Positions 33,426 through 42,119 of a stretch of 64,000 bases of DNA are shown one piece after another (position 1 is the stretch's first letter; every line of letters begins with the position of its first letter). This DNA comes from an uncultured Bacteroidales bacterium (lineage in GTDB: Bacteria; Bacteroidota; Bacteroidia; Bacteroidales; P3). The translations under genes and the position numbers were made by a program. The notes under the pieces were generated by a model. The model was not told the DNA's origin. It worked only from the letters and a program-made list of their open reading frames with translations, and did not search any database. The stretch spans positions 1 to 64,000 of the forward strand of contig ONLQ01000006.1 in NCBI GenBank assembly GCA_900318665.1. Direction: 5' to 3'.

Positions 33426-35231
33426 ATGTCGAACCTTAAACCATCCGAAGAACGCAGTTGGGAGCAATTCTATGCCCCAGGAACTAATGATGTCCTGAAA
33501 CAGGAAATGCCAGTCGGAAACATCTGGAGCGCCCTGATTGAACCCGCCATCGTCAAAACAGGCGACAAGTACGACGCTTTCGTCTATTTTGGCAACCACA
33601 TCAAGCGTAGCCAACTGATAGACAATGTCAATCGCTGGGCATCCGTGCTGCATGGCATGGAACTGAACGCTGGCGACGAAATCATCATCTTCAGCCCCCT
33701 GATTCCCGAAGCCCTCTATATCCTCTTTGCTGCCAACAAGTCGGGCATCACCGCTATTATGCCCAACCTTGCCGCCAGCCACGAGGCTCTCGAAAAATCT
33801 ATCGACAAGGCACAGGCCGCCTTCATCTTCGATGACATGGAGCCAGGCCTTACCGACATACTTGCCAAACCGCAGTTCCGTCATGTCGTCCTTCTCTCGG
33901 CACCGATGTCAATGCCCGCACCTATCGGACCAGTTCTCGGCTGCCTCAATTGGATGAAGACCAGCGCTATCCGCAAGCGCAGTTCCAAATATTGCACCGC
34001 CGCACAAGCCATGAAACTCTATGGCCGTTCAAGCGTAAAGATTGATGCCCCCTACGACGAAAACCATGTCGCCGTGGTCTTCTCCTCTGGCGGAACCACT
34101 AAGCAGGGCACTGCCAAACTCATAGGCATGACCGACAAGGCCATGATTTCCATGTTCCGCGATGCCTTGGCTTTCAACCTCATCAGCAACCCCTTCAGCG
34201 AGGGCAAACGCGCCTTGTCGCTTGTTCCTCCCTTTGTCTGCACCGGCCTTTTCGCCCTCGTGCTGGCACCACTTTTCCGTGGCATGACGGTCTATATGGA
34301 CCCGCGCCTCGACCAGCAGCATTTCAACGAGGACATGCTCAAATTCCGCCCCAATATCACCCTTGTGTCCGGTTGCCTCTGGGCAGGTTTCTTTGCCGAC
34401 ATGGAGCAGCGTGAGGCTGCAGGCAAGAAGATTGACCTGAGCAATTTCGAACTGCCCATCATGGGTGGCGAGGGTTGCACCCCCGAAGTCCTCGAATGGA
34501 TGGATGCCGCTGCCCACCGCATGGGTTCGCCCATCGGCATCGTTTCCGGCTATGGCATGAGCGAGGCCTTCTCCGTCATCACCGTTGACTATCGCCCCGA
34601 CGTCATCAACAAGCGCGACGACAAACTCGCCGTCAGCACCGGCTATCCCTTCCCAGGCTTCACCGTCGGCATCTTTGACGAGAACGGTAACGAACTGCCC
34701 TACGGCCAGCGTGGCGAGTTGCGTTGCAAGACCGACACCATGATGAAAGGCTACCTCAACAATCCCGAACTCACCAATGCCATCATTGGCGACGGCTGGA
34801 TTCATAGCGGCGACTTTGCCGAGATGAGCCCCGACGGCCTTGTCTATATCTACGGTCGTATGCACGAGAACCTCACTGCCACCAACGGCGAGAAAGTCTA
34901 TCTCTTTGACATTGCCAACCATCTGCGTCAAGACAAGTCTGTCAAGGATGCTCTTGTCATGCTCATCGGCGACTATTCTACGCCTCATGTCGGTGCCCAC
35001 ATCATCCTCGAAAAAGGCATCTCCGAGACTCCCGCACAAGTCCTGCAGCGTCTCTCCGACGACCTCAGCACCTGGCTGCCCGAAGGCATCAAGGTCGAAG
35101 GCTATCACCTGCACGAGGGCACATTCAAGATGAGCCCCATCTGCAAGGTCTATCGTGCCTACTATAGCCGCATCCTCGACGGATATGTCCGCCCCGAAAA
35201 CGGCAATCTCGTGCCTGTTCAGTTCGAGTAA
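33426..35231 (+). CDS. AMP-forming acyl/aryl-acid ligase (ANL superfamily)
   Basis: A 601-residue adenylate-forming enzyme. The P-loop-like motif is VFSSGGTTKQGTAKLI (about 221-236), followed by the A5-type GYGMSEAF, the A7-type IHSGDFAEMSPDGLVYIYGR (about 459-478) and a C-terminal domain with EGTFKMSPICKVYR, where Lys in the MSP..K region would serve adenylation. It lacks a signal peptide and so is cytoplasmic. It activates a carboxylic acid with ATP, probably to a CoA thioester, but the substrate cannot be told. It follows four secreted hydrolases, so activation of an acid they release is possible. Confidence 0.82.
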   Translation: MSNLKPSEERSWEQFYAPGTNDVLKQEMPVGNIWSALIEPAIVKTGDKYDAFVYFGNHIKRSQLIDNVNRWASVLHGMELNAGDEIIIFSPLIPEALYILFAANKSGITAIMPNLAASHEALEKSIDKAQAAFIFDDMEPGLTDILAKPQFRHVVLLSAPMSMPAPIGPVLGCLNWMKTSAIRKRSSKYCTAAQAMKLYGRSSVKIDAPYDENHVAVVFSSGGTTKQGTAKLIGMTDKAMISMFRDALAFNLISNPFSEGKRALSLVPPFVCTGLFALVLAPLFRGMTVYMDPRLDQQHFNEDMLKFRPNITLVSGCLWAGFFADMEQREAAGKKIDLSNFELPIMGGEGCTPEVLEWMDAAAHRMGSPIGIVSGYGMSEAFSVITVDYRPDVINKRDDKLAVSTGYPFPGFTVGIFDENGNELPYGQRGELRCKTDTMMKGYLNNPELTNAIIGDGWIHSGDFAEMSPDGLVYIYGRMHENLTATNGEKVYLFDIANHLRQDKSVKDALVMLIGDYSTPHVGAHIILEKGISETPAQVLQRLSDDLSTWLPEGIKVEGYHLHEGTFKMSPICKVYRAYYSRILDGYVRPENGNLVPVQFE

Positions 35232-35254
35232 GTCGATGTGAATAATGCAAATAG

Positions 35255-35286
35255 TTGGAAGATTTCCAAAAAAAAATGTATCTTTC
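35255..35286 (+). promoter_or_regulatory. Candidate promoter ahead of the 35340 lipoprotein
   Basis: TTGG (35255-35258), 20 bp, TATCTTTC (35279-35286): a near match to the Bacteroides promoter, about 54 bp before the start codon. Confidence 0.4.
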
Positions 35287-35339
35287 ACGTTTGAAAAAGA
35301 ATTATCTAAAGTAAGTAATTAACTGTAAATAAAAAAGAT

Positions 35340-36560
35340 ATGAAAAAACATCTGTTCCTTTTTGGTGCTGCAATGTTCGTTTGCGGTGCTATGATGCTGA
35401 CTTCTTGCAGCAAAGATGAAGACATCGTCGAAAATACTCAGAAGGCCCAGCCTGTAATGAGTAGCAATCCTTACGAGACCTTTGGTAGTGCTGTTGCCGA
35501 GTTGGAGAACAACCTCCAGCAGTGCGATTTCAATGAGTTGAAGCCCCTTGCCATTGCTCTCCAGAACAAAACCGCCAAGGTTACCAAGGCTGGTGAAGGC
35601 GAAGGTGAAGAGAACGTTCCCAATTCTCTCATCTCCCGTTTGAGCGACTTCGTGTGGAGTTTCCTCAACCTCCCCACCGAGGAAGATCCTTACACTGTCA
35701 ATGGTTCCTACATCAACCCCCAGCAGACCATCCGTCTTGCTTGGGCTCTCACGTCTTACGTGAATCGTAACGAACTTATGCTGTCCCTCGTAGACAACAA
35801 TGAGGCCGTTGTTTATGTTGCCGTCAACGACACCACCACTTATGCCGTTGTTTTCAGCAACCACAACCATGCAAGTTACTACAAGACCAATCCTTATGCT
35901 GAAAACATTTCCTTGACCGACATTACCATTAAGTTGAATGGCGAAGATGTTGTCTCCGTGTACGTTGACGCTTCTGTAGGATATGACTTTACCAGCAAAA
36001 ACGTTGAGTTCTTTGGTGCTGGCAGTATTACCTATCAGACCCACCGCTTCGGCGTCACTGTTTCTAAGGTTGAGGCAGGCAAAATCAATGTCTCGGTTAG
36101 ATATAGTAACGAAGAGAAGGAAATGGCCGTTCTCCGCACTACTGTTACCCCCACCGGCAGCCTCTTGAAACCCAATGCCAATGCAACGTTCACTCTTAAC
36201 ATAATGGACGACATGGCCATTGTTACTGGCTCTGCTACCGATGTGGCCGACATCACCAAGACTCTTGTCTCCTCCATGTCTCTCATCACCAACGGCGGTA
36301 CCAAGCAGGCTTGCGATGAGTTGGCTTCCACCCTCAACGCCAAATACTCTGTCAACGTAAATGTTGGTGGTTCCGACCAGGGCATCGTTTATGTCGGTTC
36401 CGAACTCGTAGAGAATACCGAAAACACCTATCGTCCTACGTTAATTCTTCAATTCGCCATGTTCGAAAACGAGCCCATGACTCTCCGTGAGGTCCTTGCT
36501 CAATTCGGCATCAATATCGACGAAATTCTTAGAAAACTTCCTTTCGGTCCCGTCAGTTAA
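35340..36560 (+). CDS. Lipoprotein of unknown function, paralogue of the 38236 gene
   Basis: A 406-residue lipoprotein; signal ends AMMLTSC followed by SKDED. I do not recognise a family. It pairs with the protein at 38236: both have an N-terminal helical part (FNELKPL against FRELQPL), a long beta-rich middle, the shared motif TNGGTKQACDELASTLN against TNGGTKEDCDALVANLN, and a C-terminal LILQF/MIQF...PMTL...FGIN/MGIN ending. Two copies flank a hydrolase gene. Surface location is inferred from the acidic residues after the Cys. Function unknown. Confidence 0.7.
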   Translation: MKKHLFLFGAAMFVCGAMMLTSCSKDEDIVENTQKAQPVMSSNPYETFGSAVAELENNLQQCDFNELKPLAIALQNKTAKVTKAGEGEGEENVPNSLISRLSDFVWSFLNLPTEEDPYTVNGSYINPQQTIRLAWALTSYVNRNELMLSLVDNNEAVVYVAVNDTTTYAVVFSNHNHASYYKTNPYAENISLTDITIKLNGEDVVSVYVDASVGYDFTSKNVEFFGAGSITYQTHRFGVTVSKVEAGKINVSVRYSNEEKEMAVLRTTVTPTGSLLKPNANATFTLNIMDDMAIVTGSATDVADITKTLVSSMSLITNGGTKQACDELASTLNAKYSVNVNVGGSDQGIVYVGSELVENTENTYRPTLILQFAMFENEPMTLREVLAQFGINIDEILRKLPFGPVS

Positions 36561-36611
36561 TTGTTAAGCGCATTGGATTTTAGGGTGGGACAAATCAGAC
36601 TCGAAGAGGCC

Positions 36612-36658
36612 AAACGCACGAAGTGCACTTAACCCCATACGAAGTGTGGTGATGACCC
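36612..36658. repeat. 42-nt intergenic repeat, copy A
   Basis: It reads AAACGCACGAAGTGCA then CTTAACCCCATACGAAGTG and TGGTG. It aligns base for base with the copy at 38147, with about seven differences in 42 nt. Lies between the 35340 lipoprotein and the hydrolase at 36721. Confidence 0.65.
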
Positions 36659-36720
36659 CTCAAAAAAAGCGTCTCGAAGAGATGCGACAAACAAAGAGAA
36701 ACTAATAACAAACAAATAAA

Positions 36721-38130
36721 ATGAAATTCAATCGTTTTTTCGCATTTGCATTTATTGCCTTTGTTGCGGCTTTTGGATTCATCTCCTGCTCCGATAAGGA
36801 CGAGGATACCAATACCAAGTCCAGCAACAACACAACTCCTGGCAAAGTAGCCATCCTCTCCGAGGTCGATTATTCCTACGAGGAGATAGCCGACGAGGCT
36901 TTCGGCGTTGGTCCTATGGGTATCGCTATTCGCAATGCCGCTGGTGAGAATGGTGGTGACACTCTCAACGAAATGGAAAGATTATTTGCCGATATGCGTG
37001 CCGATTTCGAGGAAGACGTGCAGACTGCCGTCGATTTGGAGGGTGGCACCAATGGCTCTGGCGATAAAGATGCTTTCGAGGTCAAGGTTATGACCATCGA
37101 GTACAACTCTATCGGAGCCGATGGCAATCCCCTTCGCGTTTCGGGCAACCTTTCCTACGCCACCATCAACGGCGAGCCCTACGTCAAGAACCTTCTTGTC
37201 AGTTGCCATCCCACAAGTTTCAACGATGGCATGATGTCGCAGACCAATTTCAAGAACCTTGCCGCCGATGGTTTGGCAATCCTTGAACCTCACTACGAGG
37301 GCTTTGGTTCTTCGCGCAACAAGATTCAGTGCTACCTTTGCCAGAAGACCATCGGACGCCAGTGTGGCGACATGATTCCCGCTGCCGTCGAGGTCTTGGC
37401 ACAGCAAGGCATCACCCTTCCCGCCGACCACTTCACCTCTATTATTGGCTATTCGCAGGGAGGCGGCAACGCTATGGCCACCGCTCGCTACATTCAGGAA
37501 GAGGCTCCCGCCTCGCTCCGTGAGTTGGCCAATGTGCGCAAGGTCTGCTGCGGTGCCGGTCCCTACGACCCCATGGCTACTTTCCAGCACTGGCTGACTT
37601 CCGACAGCGTCAGTTTCTCCTCGGTTCTTCCTCTCGTCATCAGAGGTATGATGCAGGGCCACGCCGACGTTATGAGCGGCATCACTCTCTCTGAGTATTT
37701 CTCCGAACTCTATAAAAGCATTGGTGTCATCGAGTCTATTGAGACTGGCGGCATGGGTGCCATGACGGTTGATGCTTCCGATGCTCTTTCCAGCATCCGC
37801 TTGGGCACCGTTGGCATCATGCAGTATTGGATGCGTTTCAGCGGCATCATGAGCGAAGAGTGCGCCAACCCCGATTCGCGCATCCGCAAAGCCCTCGAAC
37901 AGTGCCTCCAGGCTGAAATCGTCAACGACTGGACTCCTCGTTGTGCTGTGGAAATCTACTCCTCACGCAAGGACAACGTGATTCCTTATCAGGCCAACGC
38001 TGTTGCCACCTATAACAAATTCCACGATGCAGGTGTCAATGTCGAACTCATCAACACCTCCACCTTGGACCACCTCTTGTCGCAGGTCAACTGGCAGTTC
38101 CGCATCAACAGCAAGAAGACATATAAATAA
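36721..38130 (+). CDS. Secreted alpha/beta-hydrolase lipoprotein with intact GYSQG elbow
   Basis: A 469-residue lipoprotein, signal ending FGFISC then SDKDED. It is a distant relative of the array at 27220-33327 but keeps a full nucleophile elbow, IIGYSQGGGNAMA, with Ser245. The candidate Asp is in SRKDNVIPYQANA and the His in TSTLDHLLSQ. This arrangement resembles secreted lipase/tannase-like alpha/beta hydrolases. It sits between two paralogous lipoproteins, each gap holding a copy of a 42-nt repeat, so this could be a small module. Substrate unknown; activity is more likely than for the tandem copies. Confidence 0.82.
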   Translation: MKFNRFFAFAFIAFVAAFGFISCSDKDEDTNTKSSNNTTPGKVAILSEVDYSYEEIADEAFGVGPMGIAIRNAAGENGGDTLNEMERLFADMRADFEEDVQTAVDLEGGTNGSGDKDAFEVKVMTIEYNSIGADGNPLRVSGNLSYATINGEPYVKNLLVSCHPTSFNDGMMSQTNFKNLAADGLAILEPHYEGFGSSRNKIQCYLCQKTIGRQCGDMIPAAVEVLAQQGITLPADHFTSIIGYSQGGGNAMATARYIQEEAPASLRELANVRKVCCGAGPYDPMATFQHWLTSDSVSFSSVLPLVIRGMMQGHADVMSGITLSEYFSELYKSIGVIESIETGGMGAMTVDASDALSSIRLGTVGIMQYWMRFSGIMSEECANPDSRIRKALEQCLQAEIVNDWTPRCAVEIYSSRKDNVIPYQANAVATYNKFHDAGVNVELINTSTLDHLLSQVNWQFRINSKKTYK

Positions 38131-38146
38131 AATTTGTGTAGAAGCG

Positions 38147-38193
38147 AAACTCGCGAAGTGCAGATAACACCATGCGCAGTGTGGTGCGATACG
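38147..38193. repeat. 42-nt intergenic repeat, copy B
   Basis: It reads AAACTCGCGAAGTGCA then GATAACACCATGCGCAGTG and TGGTG. CACCA and TGGTG can pair. It lies between the 36721 hydrolase and the 38236 lipoprotein; see copy A at 36612. Confidence 0.65.
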
Positions 38194-38235
38194 ACAAGTC
38201 GAAAAAAAACAATTAATCAATAAATAAAACACAAC

Positions 38236-39441
38236 ATGAAAAAGAATTTCTTAATGCTTTTCGCCGCCACGGCTCTTATGCTGGGTGCCGTGATGTTCTC
38301 CTCCTGCAGCAAGGATGAGGATGACGCTGTCAAGGCTAACGCTGCAGCGCAGAACAATCCCGTTGCTACCCTCAATGCAACAGTCGAAGAGGTCGATGCT
38401 ATCATGAGTCAGTACGACTTCCGCGAACTCCAGCCCCTTATGTCGGCTCTCTCTCAGACCGACAAGGCCAGCAAAGGCCCCATCAAAGATTTCTTTGTCA
38501 ATGGTCGCAACAAGATCCGCGTTTTCGATTCAATCGCTCGCAATCGTCTTTTCAACATGCTCAAAAACATGGTCCCCTCTTATGAAAGACCTTTCGAGTG
38601 GCAGGGATCTCTCACCAATTCTGCCGAGACTTTCTCTCTCGCTTGGAATTTGACTGCTTATTTGTCCAACGGCAATAACCTCTTTACAAACGTTTACGAC
38701 ACCATTTATGTAGTCGCTGAGGATAGTTCGGTTTATAGAATCTACGCTAAAAACATAAATTCCAGTTCTCTCTCTCTCAAAAATCGTGAATTTGGTGGAG
38801 CCGGACTTTTAACCCTTATTATTGAAAAAGATGACGTTGAGGTCTTAAGCTTCCTCTTCGGGGTCTCTGGCGATTATGCTCAGGGTGCTTACAACAACCT
38901 TGTTGCTGGCCAAATGAACTACAAAGACCTGAATGTAATCATGAGCTTGAATAAAAAATCTGACAGTGATTATAGGTATCGCCTCATTATCAGCAACGAA
39001 AACGAAGTTATTGTGACCGCTAATGCCAATATCGCTCCCGAGGGCACTATCCGCGAACGTGCCTATCCTACCGAGTTCACCATGACCCTGCTCCCCGATA
39101 CCCGCAATGTCGAGTTCGTTGGCACCATCACTGACCTCAAGGCCTATGTTGACTACTACAAGACCGCCAAGGAGATGAGAACTAATGGTGGCACCAAAGA
39201 GGATTGCGACGCTCTCGTTGCCAACCTCAACGAGGCTTCCACCATCAACATGAGCATTGCCTCCAACCACAGCGCTGTGACTTTCACCACCACTGCTGTT
39301 GAAGTTGAGGGTGAAACTGTCTATCAGCCTGTCATGATGATTCAGTTCGAGGGTGCTCACTATCCTATGACTCTCAAATATTTCTTTGACTACATGGGAA
39401 TTAACATCCTTGACCTCTTGGCTGCTCTCCGTCAAAGTTAA
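38236..39441 (+). CDS. Lipoprotein of unknown function, paralogue of the 35340 gene
   Basis: A 401-residue lipoprotein, signal ending VMFSSC then SKDEDD. No family recognised. It is similar along its length to the 35340 protein: same size, same acidic start, the EFGGAG/EFFGAG segment near residues 180-190, the TNGGTK..CD motif and the C-terminal PMTLKYFFDYMGIN. A strong terminator follows at 39457. The duplication around a hydrolase suggests the two lipoproteins and the enzyme act together at the surface, but this is inference. Confidence 0.7.
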   Translation: MKKNFLMLFAATALMLGAVMFSSCSKDEDDAVKANAAAQNNPVATLNATVEEVDAIMSQYDFRELQPLMSALSQTDKASKGPIKDFFVNGRNKIRVFDSIARNRLFNMLKNMVPSYERPFEWQGSLTNSAETFSLAWNLTAYLSNGNNLFTNVYDTIYVVAEDSSVYRIYAKNINSSSLSLKNREFGGAGLLTLIIEKDDVEVLSFLFGVSGDYAQGAYNNLVAGQMNYKDLNVIMSLNKKSDSDYRYRLIISNENEVIVTANANIAPEGTIRERAYPTEFTMTLLPDTRNVEFVGTITDLKAYVDYYKTAKEMRTNGGTKEDCDALVANLNEASTINMSIASNHSAVTFTTTAVEVEGETVYQPVMMIQFEGAHYPMTLKYFFDYMGINILDLLAALRQS

Positions 39442-39456
39442 TCAATCTTCACCCAT

Positions 39457-39507
39457 ATTGTTGAGGTGCAGCGGATTGAAATATTCCTGCACCTCAACAA
39501 TTTTTTT
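39457..39507 (+). terminator. Terminator after the 38236 lipoprotein gene
   Basis: ATTGTTGAGGTGCA pairs perfectly with TGCACCTCAACAAT, followed by seven Ts in all. It separates the lipoprotein genes from the efflux operon. Confidence 0.9.
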
Positions 39508-39573
39508 CTCTGAATTGTAGAAGAATAACTCTTCGTCTTTCTCAATTCAATATTCAAAATTAAAAAATCTCCA

Positions 39574-41001
39574 ATGTCCTTTCATCGTCTTTTTCTGCTC
39601 GCGTCGGCAGTTCTCGTGTCGGCACAGGTAATGGCCCAGACCTATACTCTCGACAGTTGCGTGGCTATGGCTCTGCGCTCTAACAAGGAAATACAGGCCG
39701 CTCATCATCAGACAGCAAAATATCACTACACCAATAAGGCTCTCTATGCCAACTATCTGCCCAAAGTGAGCCTTTATGCTGCCGACATCTTCAGCACCAT
39801 CCACGCATCCTCCACGGTCGATGTGTCGGGTGCTGTAGGCCGTTTCACTGGCGACCAACTCAACCAGGCCATGCCTTATTTTGTTACCGAGTCGGTCAAG
39901 CAGCGCATCTCCAACCAGGTGGCAGCACGCCTCTCGTCGCTCGACCCCGACATCGACTTCCACTCACGCAATATGCTCACCGCCAGTATTATGGTAGAGC
40001 AGCCTATCTATATGGGTGGCAAGATTACCGCAGGCAGCCGCATGGGTGCCATTGGCGAGAAGATGTCCATGCTCGGCGAGCAGATGTCGCGCGAGGAGAT
40101 TATAGTGGCTGTCTATGAAGGCTATCAACTCTTCATGAAAGCCAAGGAAATGCGCGTCGTGGCTCTGATGTACGACTCACTGCTCGTACAACTCACCCAC
40201 GATGTCAACAGCGCCATCAAGCATGGTATGGCGAGCCACAACGACGAGATGAAGGTCATGGTGAAAAAGAACGATGCCGAACTCAAGGTTCGTCAGGCAG
40301 AAAACGGTGTGCGCCTTGCTCGCATGAACCTCTGCCAACTCATTGGGCTCCCTCTCGACAGCCAGATTGACGTTATCGACGACAACACGGCTCTTGAGAC
40401 GGTGGACTTGAAAAACGTTGCTCTCGAAAACCGTACGGAGTATATGCTCCTCGAACTCAAGACCCAACTCGCCGAACAGAAAGTCAAACTCCAGGTGGCT
40501 GATTATCGTCCTCAGATTGGCATGATGATGCAGGTGGGCGTTATGGACGGTCTTGAACTTATGGGCGAAAAAATGTTTGCCCACCAGCCTTATTTCAACA
40601 TCGGCGCCGTAGTCAAGATGCCCATCTATCATGGTGGCGAAGGCGTCAACAAGATTCGTGCTGCTCGTGCCGAATTGGAGCAGGAGCGTATGAATCAGGA
40701 AAACCTCAACGAGAAAATGAATCTCGAGGTCCAGCAGATGGCCAACTACGTCGATGAGGCCATCCTCGAACTCTCCATGCGTCAGCGCAATGTTGAGCAG
40801 TGTGAAGAAAATCTCCGCATCAGCCGCAAAGCCTACTCCGTAGGTATGGAGTCGCTGAGCGAGTTGCTCACCGCCCAACTCCTTTGGCAGCAAGCCTATG
40901 CCGAGCAGGTAGAGTCCAAATTCCAGGTTAAGATTAAAATGATGAAGTGGCGCAAAGCCGCTGGCAAAATATATCAGTCGTCGCTTTTCGTGGCTCAATG
41001 A
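39574..41001 (+). CDS. TolC-family outer-membrane efflux channel
   Basis: A 475-residue outer-membrane factor. A signal peptide ends QVMAQ and the mature start YTLDSCVAMALRSNKEIQAA is the standard TolC-family opening. The two repeated helical halves each have long heptad-rich stretches (for example LDSQIDVIDD and RAARAELEQERMNQENLNEK). It starts a five-gene operon. Its stop overlaps the start of the next gene (ATGA at 40998-41001), showing translational coupling. It would be the outer-membrane exit for the RND pump at 45539. Confidence 0.92.
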   Translation: MSFHRLFLLASAVLVSAQVMAQTYTLDSCVAMALRSNKEIQAAHHQTAKYHYTNKALYANYLPKVSLYAADIFSTIHASSTVDVSGAVGRFTGDQLNQAMPYFVTESVKQRISNQVAARLSSLDPDIDFHSRNMLTASIMVEQPIYMGGKITAGSRMGAIGEKMSMLGEQMSREEIIVAVYEGYQLFMKAKEMRVVALMYDSLLVQLTHDVNSAIKHGMASHNDEMKVMVKKNDAELKVRQAENGVRLARMNLCQLIGLPLDSQIDVIDDNTALETVDLKNVALENRTEYMLLELKTQLAEQKVKLQVADYRPQIGMMMQVGVMDGLELMGEKMFAHQPYFNIGAVVKMPIYHGGEGVNKIRAARAELEQERMNQENLNEKMNLEVQQMANYVDEAILELSMRQRNVEQCEENLRISRKAYSVGMESLSELLTAQLLWQQAYAEQVESKFQVKIKMMKWRKAAGKIYQSSLFVAQ

Positions 41002-42107
41002 GAATAAACCGACATTTCGCAACCATTGTTGCCATCCTTGTGGCGCTGTCGTCGTTCCTCATTTCTTGCAAGAAGGATGAGGAACAGCCCGTAGCGTCGT
41101 CAGAGCCGTGCTACATATCCGTTGTTTTTCCGACTAAGGGCGTTGGCGACCGCGGCTTCAACGACAATGTTTACGAAGGCATTTTCCGAGTCAAAGAATT
41201 TTATAAGGGCCCCGCCCCTCTGTCTATTCGTATCGTCATACCCGACAACCATCTTAAGGCAGTCGAGTATATGAAGCATTGGTTTGAAACCAACACTTCG
41301 GACCGCCGTCTTCTCGTAGTGGTAGGCGATGTCTATAAACATGATTTTCAAGACCATCCCAATTGGCAGCCGACTAAAAATAGCGATGTCCTATTGCTCG
41401 ATTTTGGCGAAGCCCCCGATGGTTTTTATTTGCGGTCCATTCCGCTCTACGGCCTCAGTTATTTGGCAGGGTTAGTCCTTCCTCATTTTTATAAGGGCGA
41501 TATAGTTACCATTTCTGCCAACCCCGTTGACGCACCTCTCAAAGAGTCCATAGACGGTCTTATGGACGGCTACTCTTTGGCGGTCAACGACACATCTTTC
41601 CATTTCTTTCACACCTATATCGCTGAGGAGGCTGGCGAGGGCTATGATAAACCCGATGAGGTTTTCGCCATGTGTCTTCAGCAAAGGGAAGAAAACCACG
41701 GCGGTGATTTCCACGAGGGATTTATTTTTCCTGTTTGTGGCTCCAGTGCCCAAGGTGTTTACCGATTCCTTCGAACCTATTTCAACGATGGGCATGATGG
41801 AGATGGTATGTTTCTCACTTGTGGATTAGATGTCAGCCAGTCGGAATATTCTATCTATGTCGTTTTCTCCCTCATCAAGAATTACAATTATTTGCTTGAA
41901 CGGTTTATATACGACTGGGTAGATAAAAAGAAAATGCCCTACAAAGAGCGCCTCGGTGTGGAAACCGAATATGCGGATTTGATTTTCGGTGATTTATATT
42001 TTGACTTAGACCGTGTTTCTACAGAGCAAATGCATAATTATGAAATGCAGGCTGCCGAGGCCGAGCGTCTTTACTATCAGAATTTAGATAACTCATCTGC
42101 TCAATAA
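40998..42107 (+). CDS. BMP-family (BmpA/Med-like) ligand-binding lipoprotein in an RND operon
   Basis: A 369-residue lipoprotein; signal ends SSFLISC followed by KKDEEQ. The N-terminal GVGDRGFNDNVYEGI (about 45-60) is the signature seen near the start of BMP-family periplasmic binding proteins, which usually bind nucleosides for ABC importers. No ABC permease is nearby. The ATG at 40998 overlaps the tolC stop; the frame is open further upstream inside tolC, but the signal peptide fixes the start here. Its position within an efflux operon, 12 bp before a second binding-type lipoprotein, suggests ligand sensing or delivery to the pump. The ligand is unknown. Confidence 0.72.
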   Translation: MRINRHFATIVAILVALSSFLISCKKDEEQPVASSEPCYISVVFPTKGVGDRGFNDNVYEGIFRVKEFYKGPAPLSIRIVIPDNHLKAVEYMKHWFETNTSDRRLLVVVGDVYKHDFQDHPNWQPTKNSDVLLLDFGEAPDGFYLRSIPLYGLSYLAGLVLPHFYKGDIVTISANPVDAPLKESIDGLMDGYSLAVNDTSFHFFHTYIAEEAGEGYDKPDEVFAMCLQQREENHGGDFHEGFIFPVCGSSAQGVYRFLRTYFNDGHDGDGMFLTCGLDVSQSEYSIYVVFSLIKNYNYLLERFIYDWVDKKKMPYKERLGVETEYADLIFGDLYFDLDRVSTEQMHNYEMQAAEAERLYYQNLDNSSAQ

Positions 42108-42119
42108 TACCTTTTTCGT

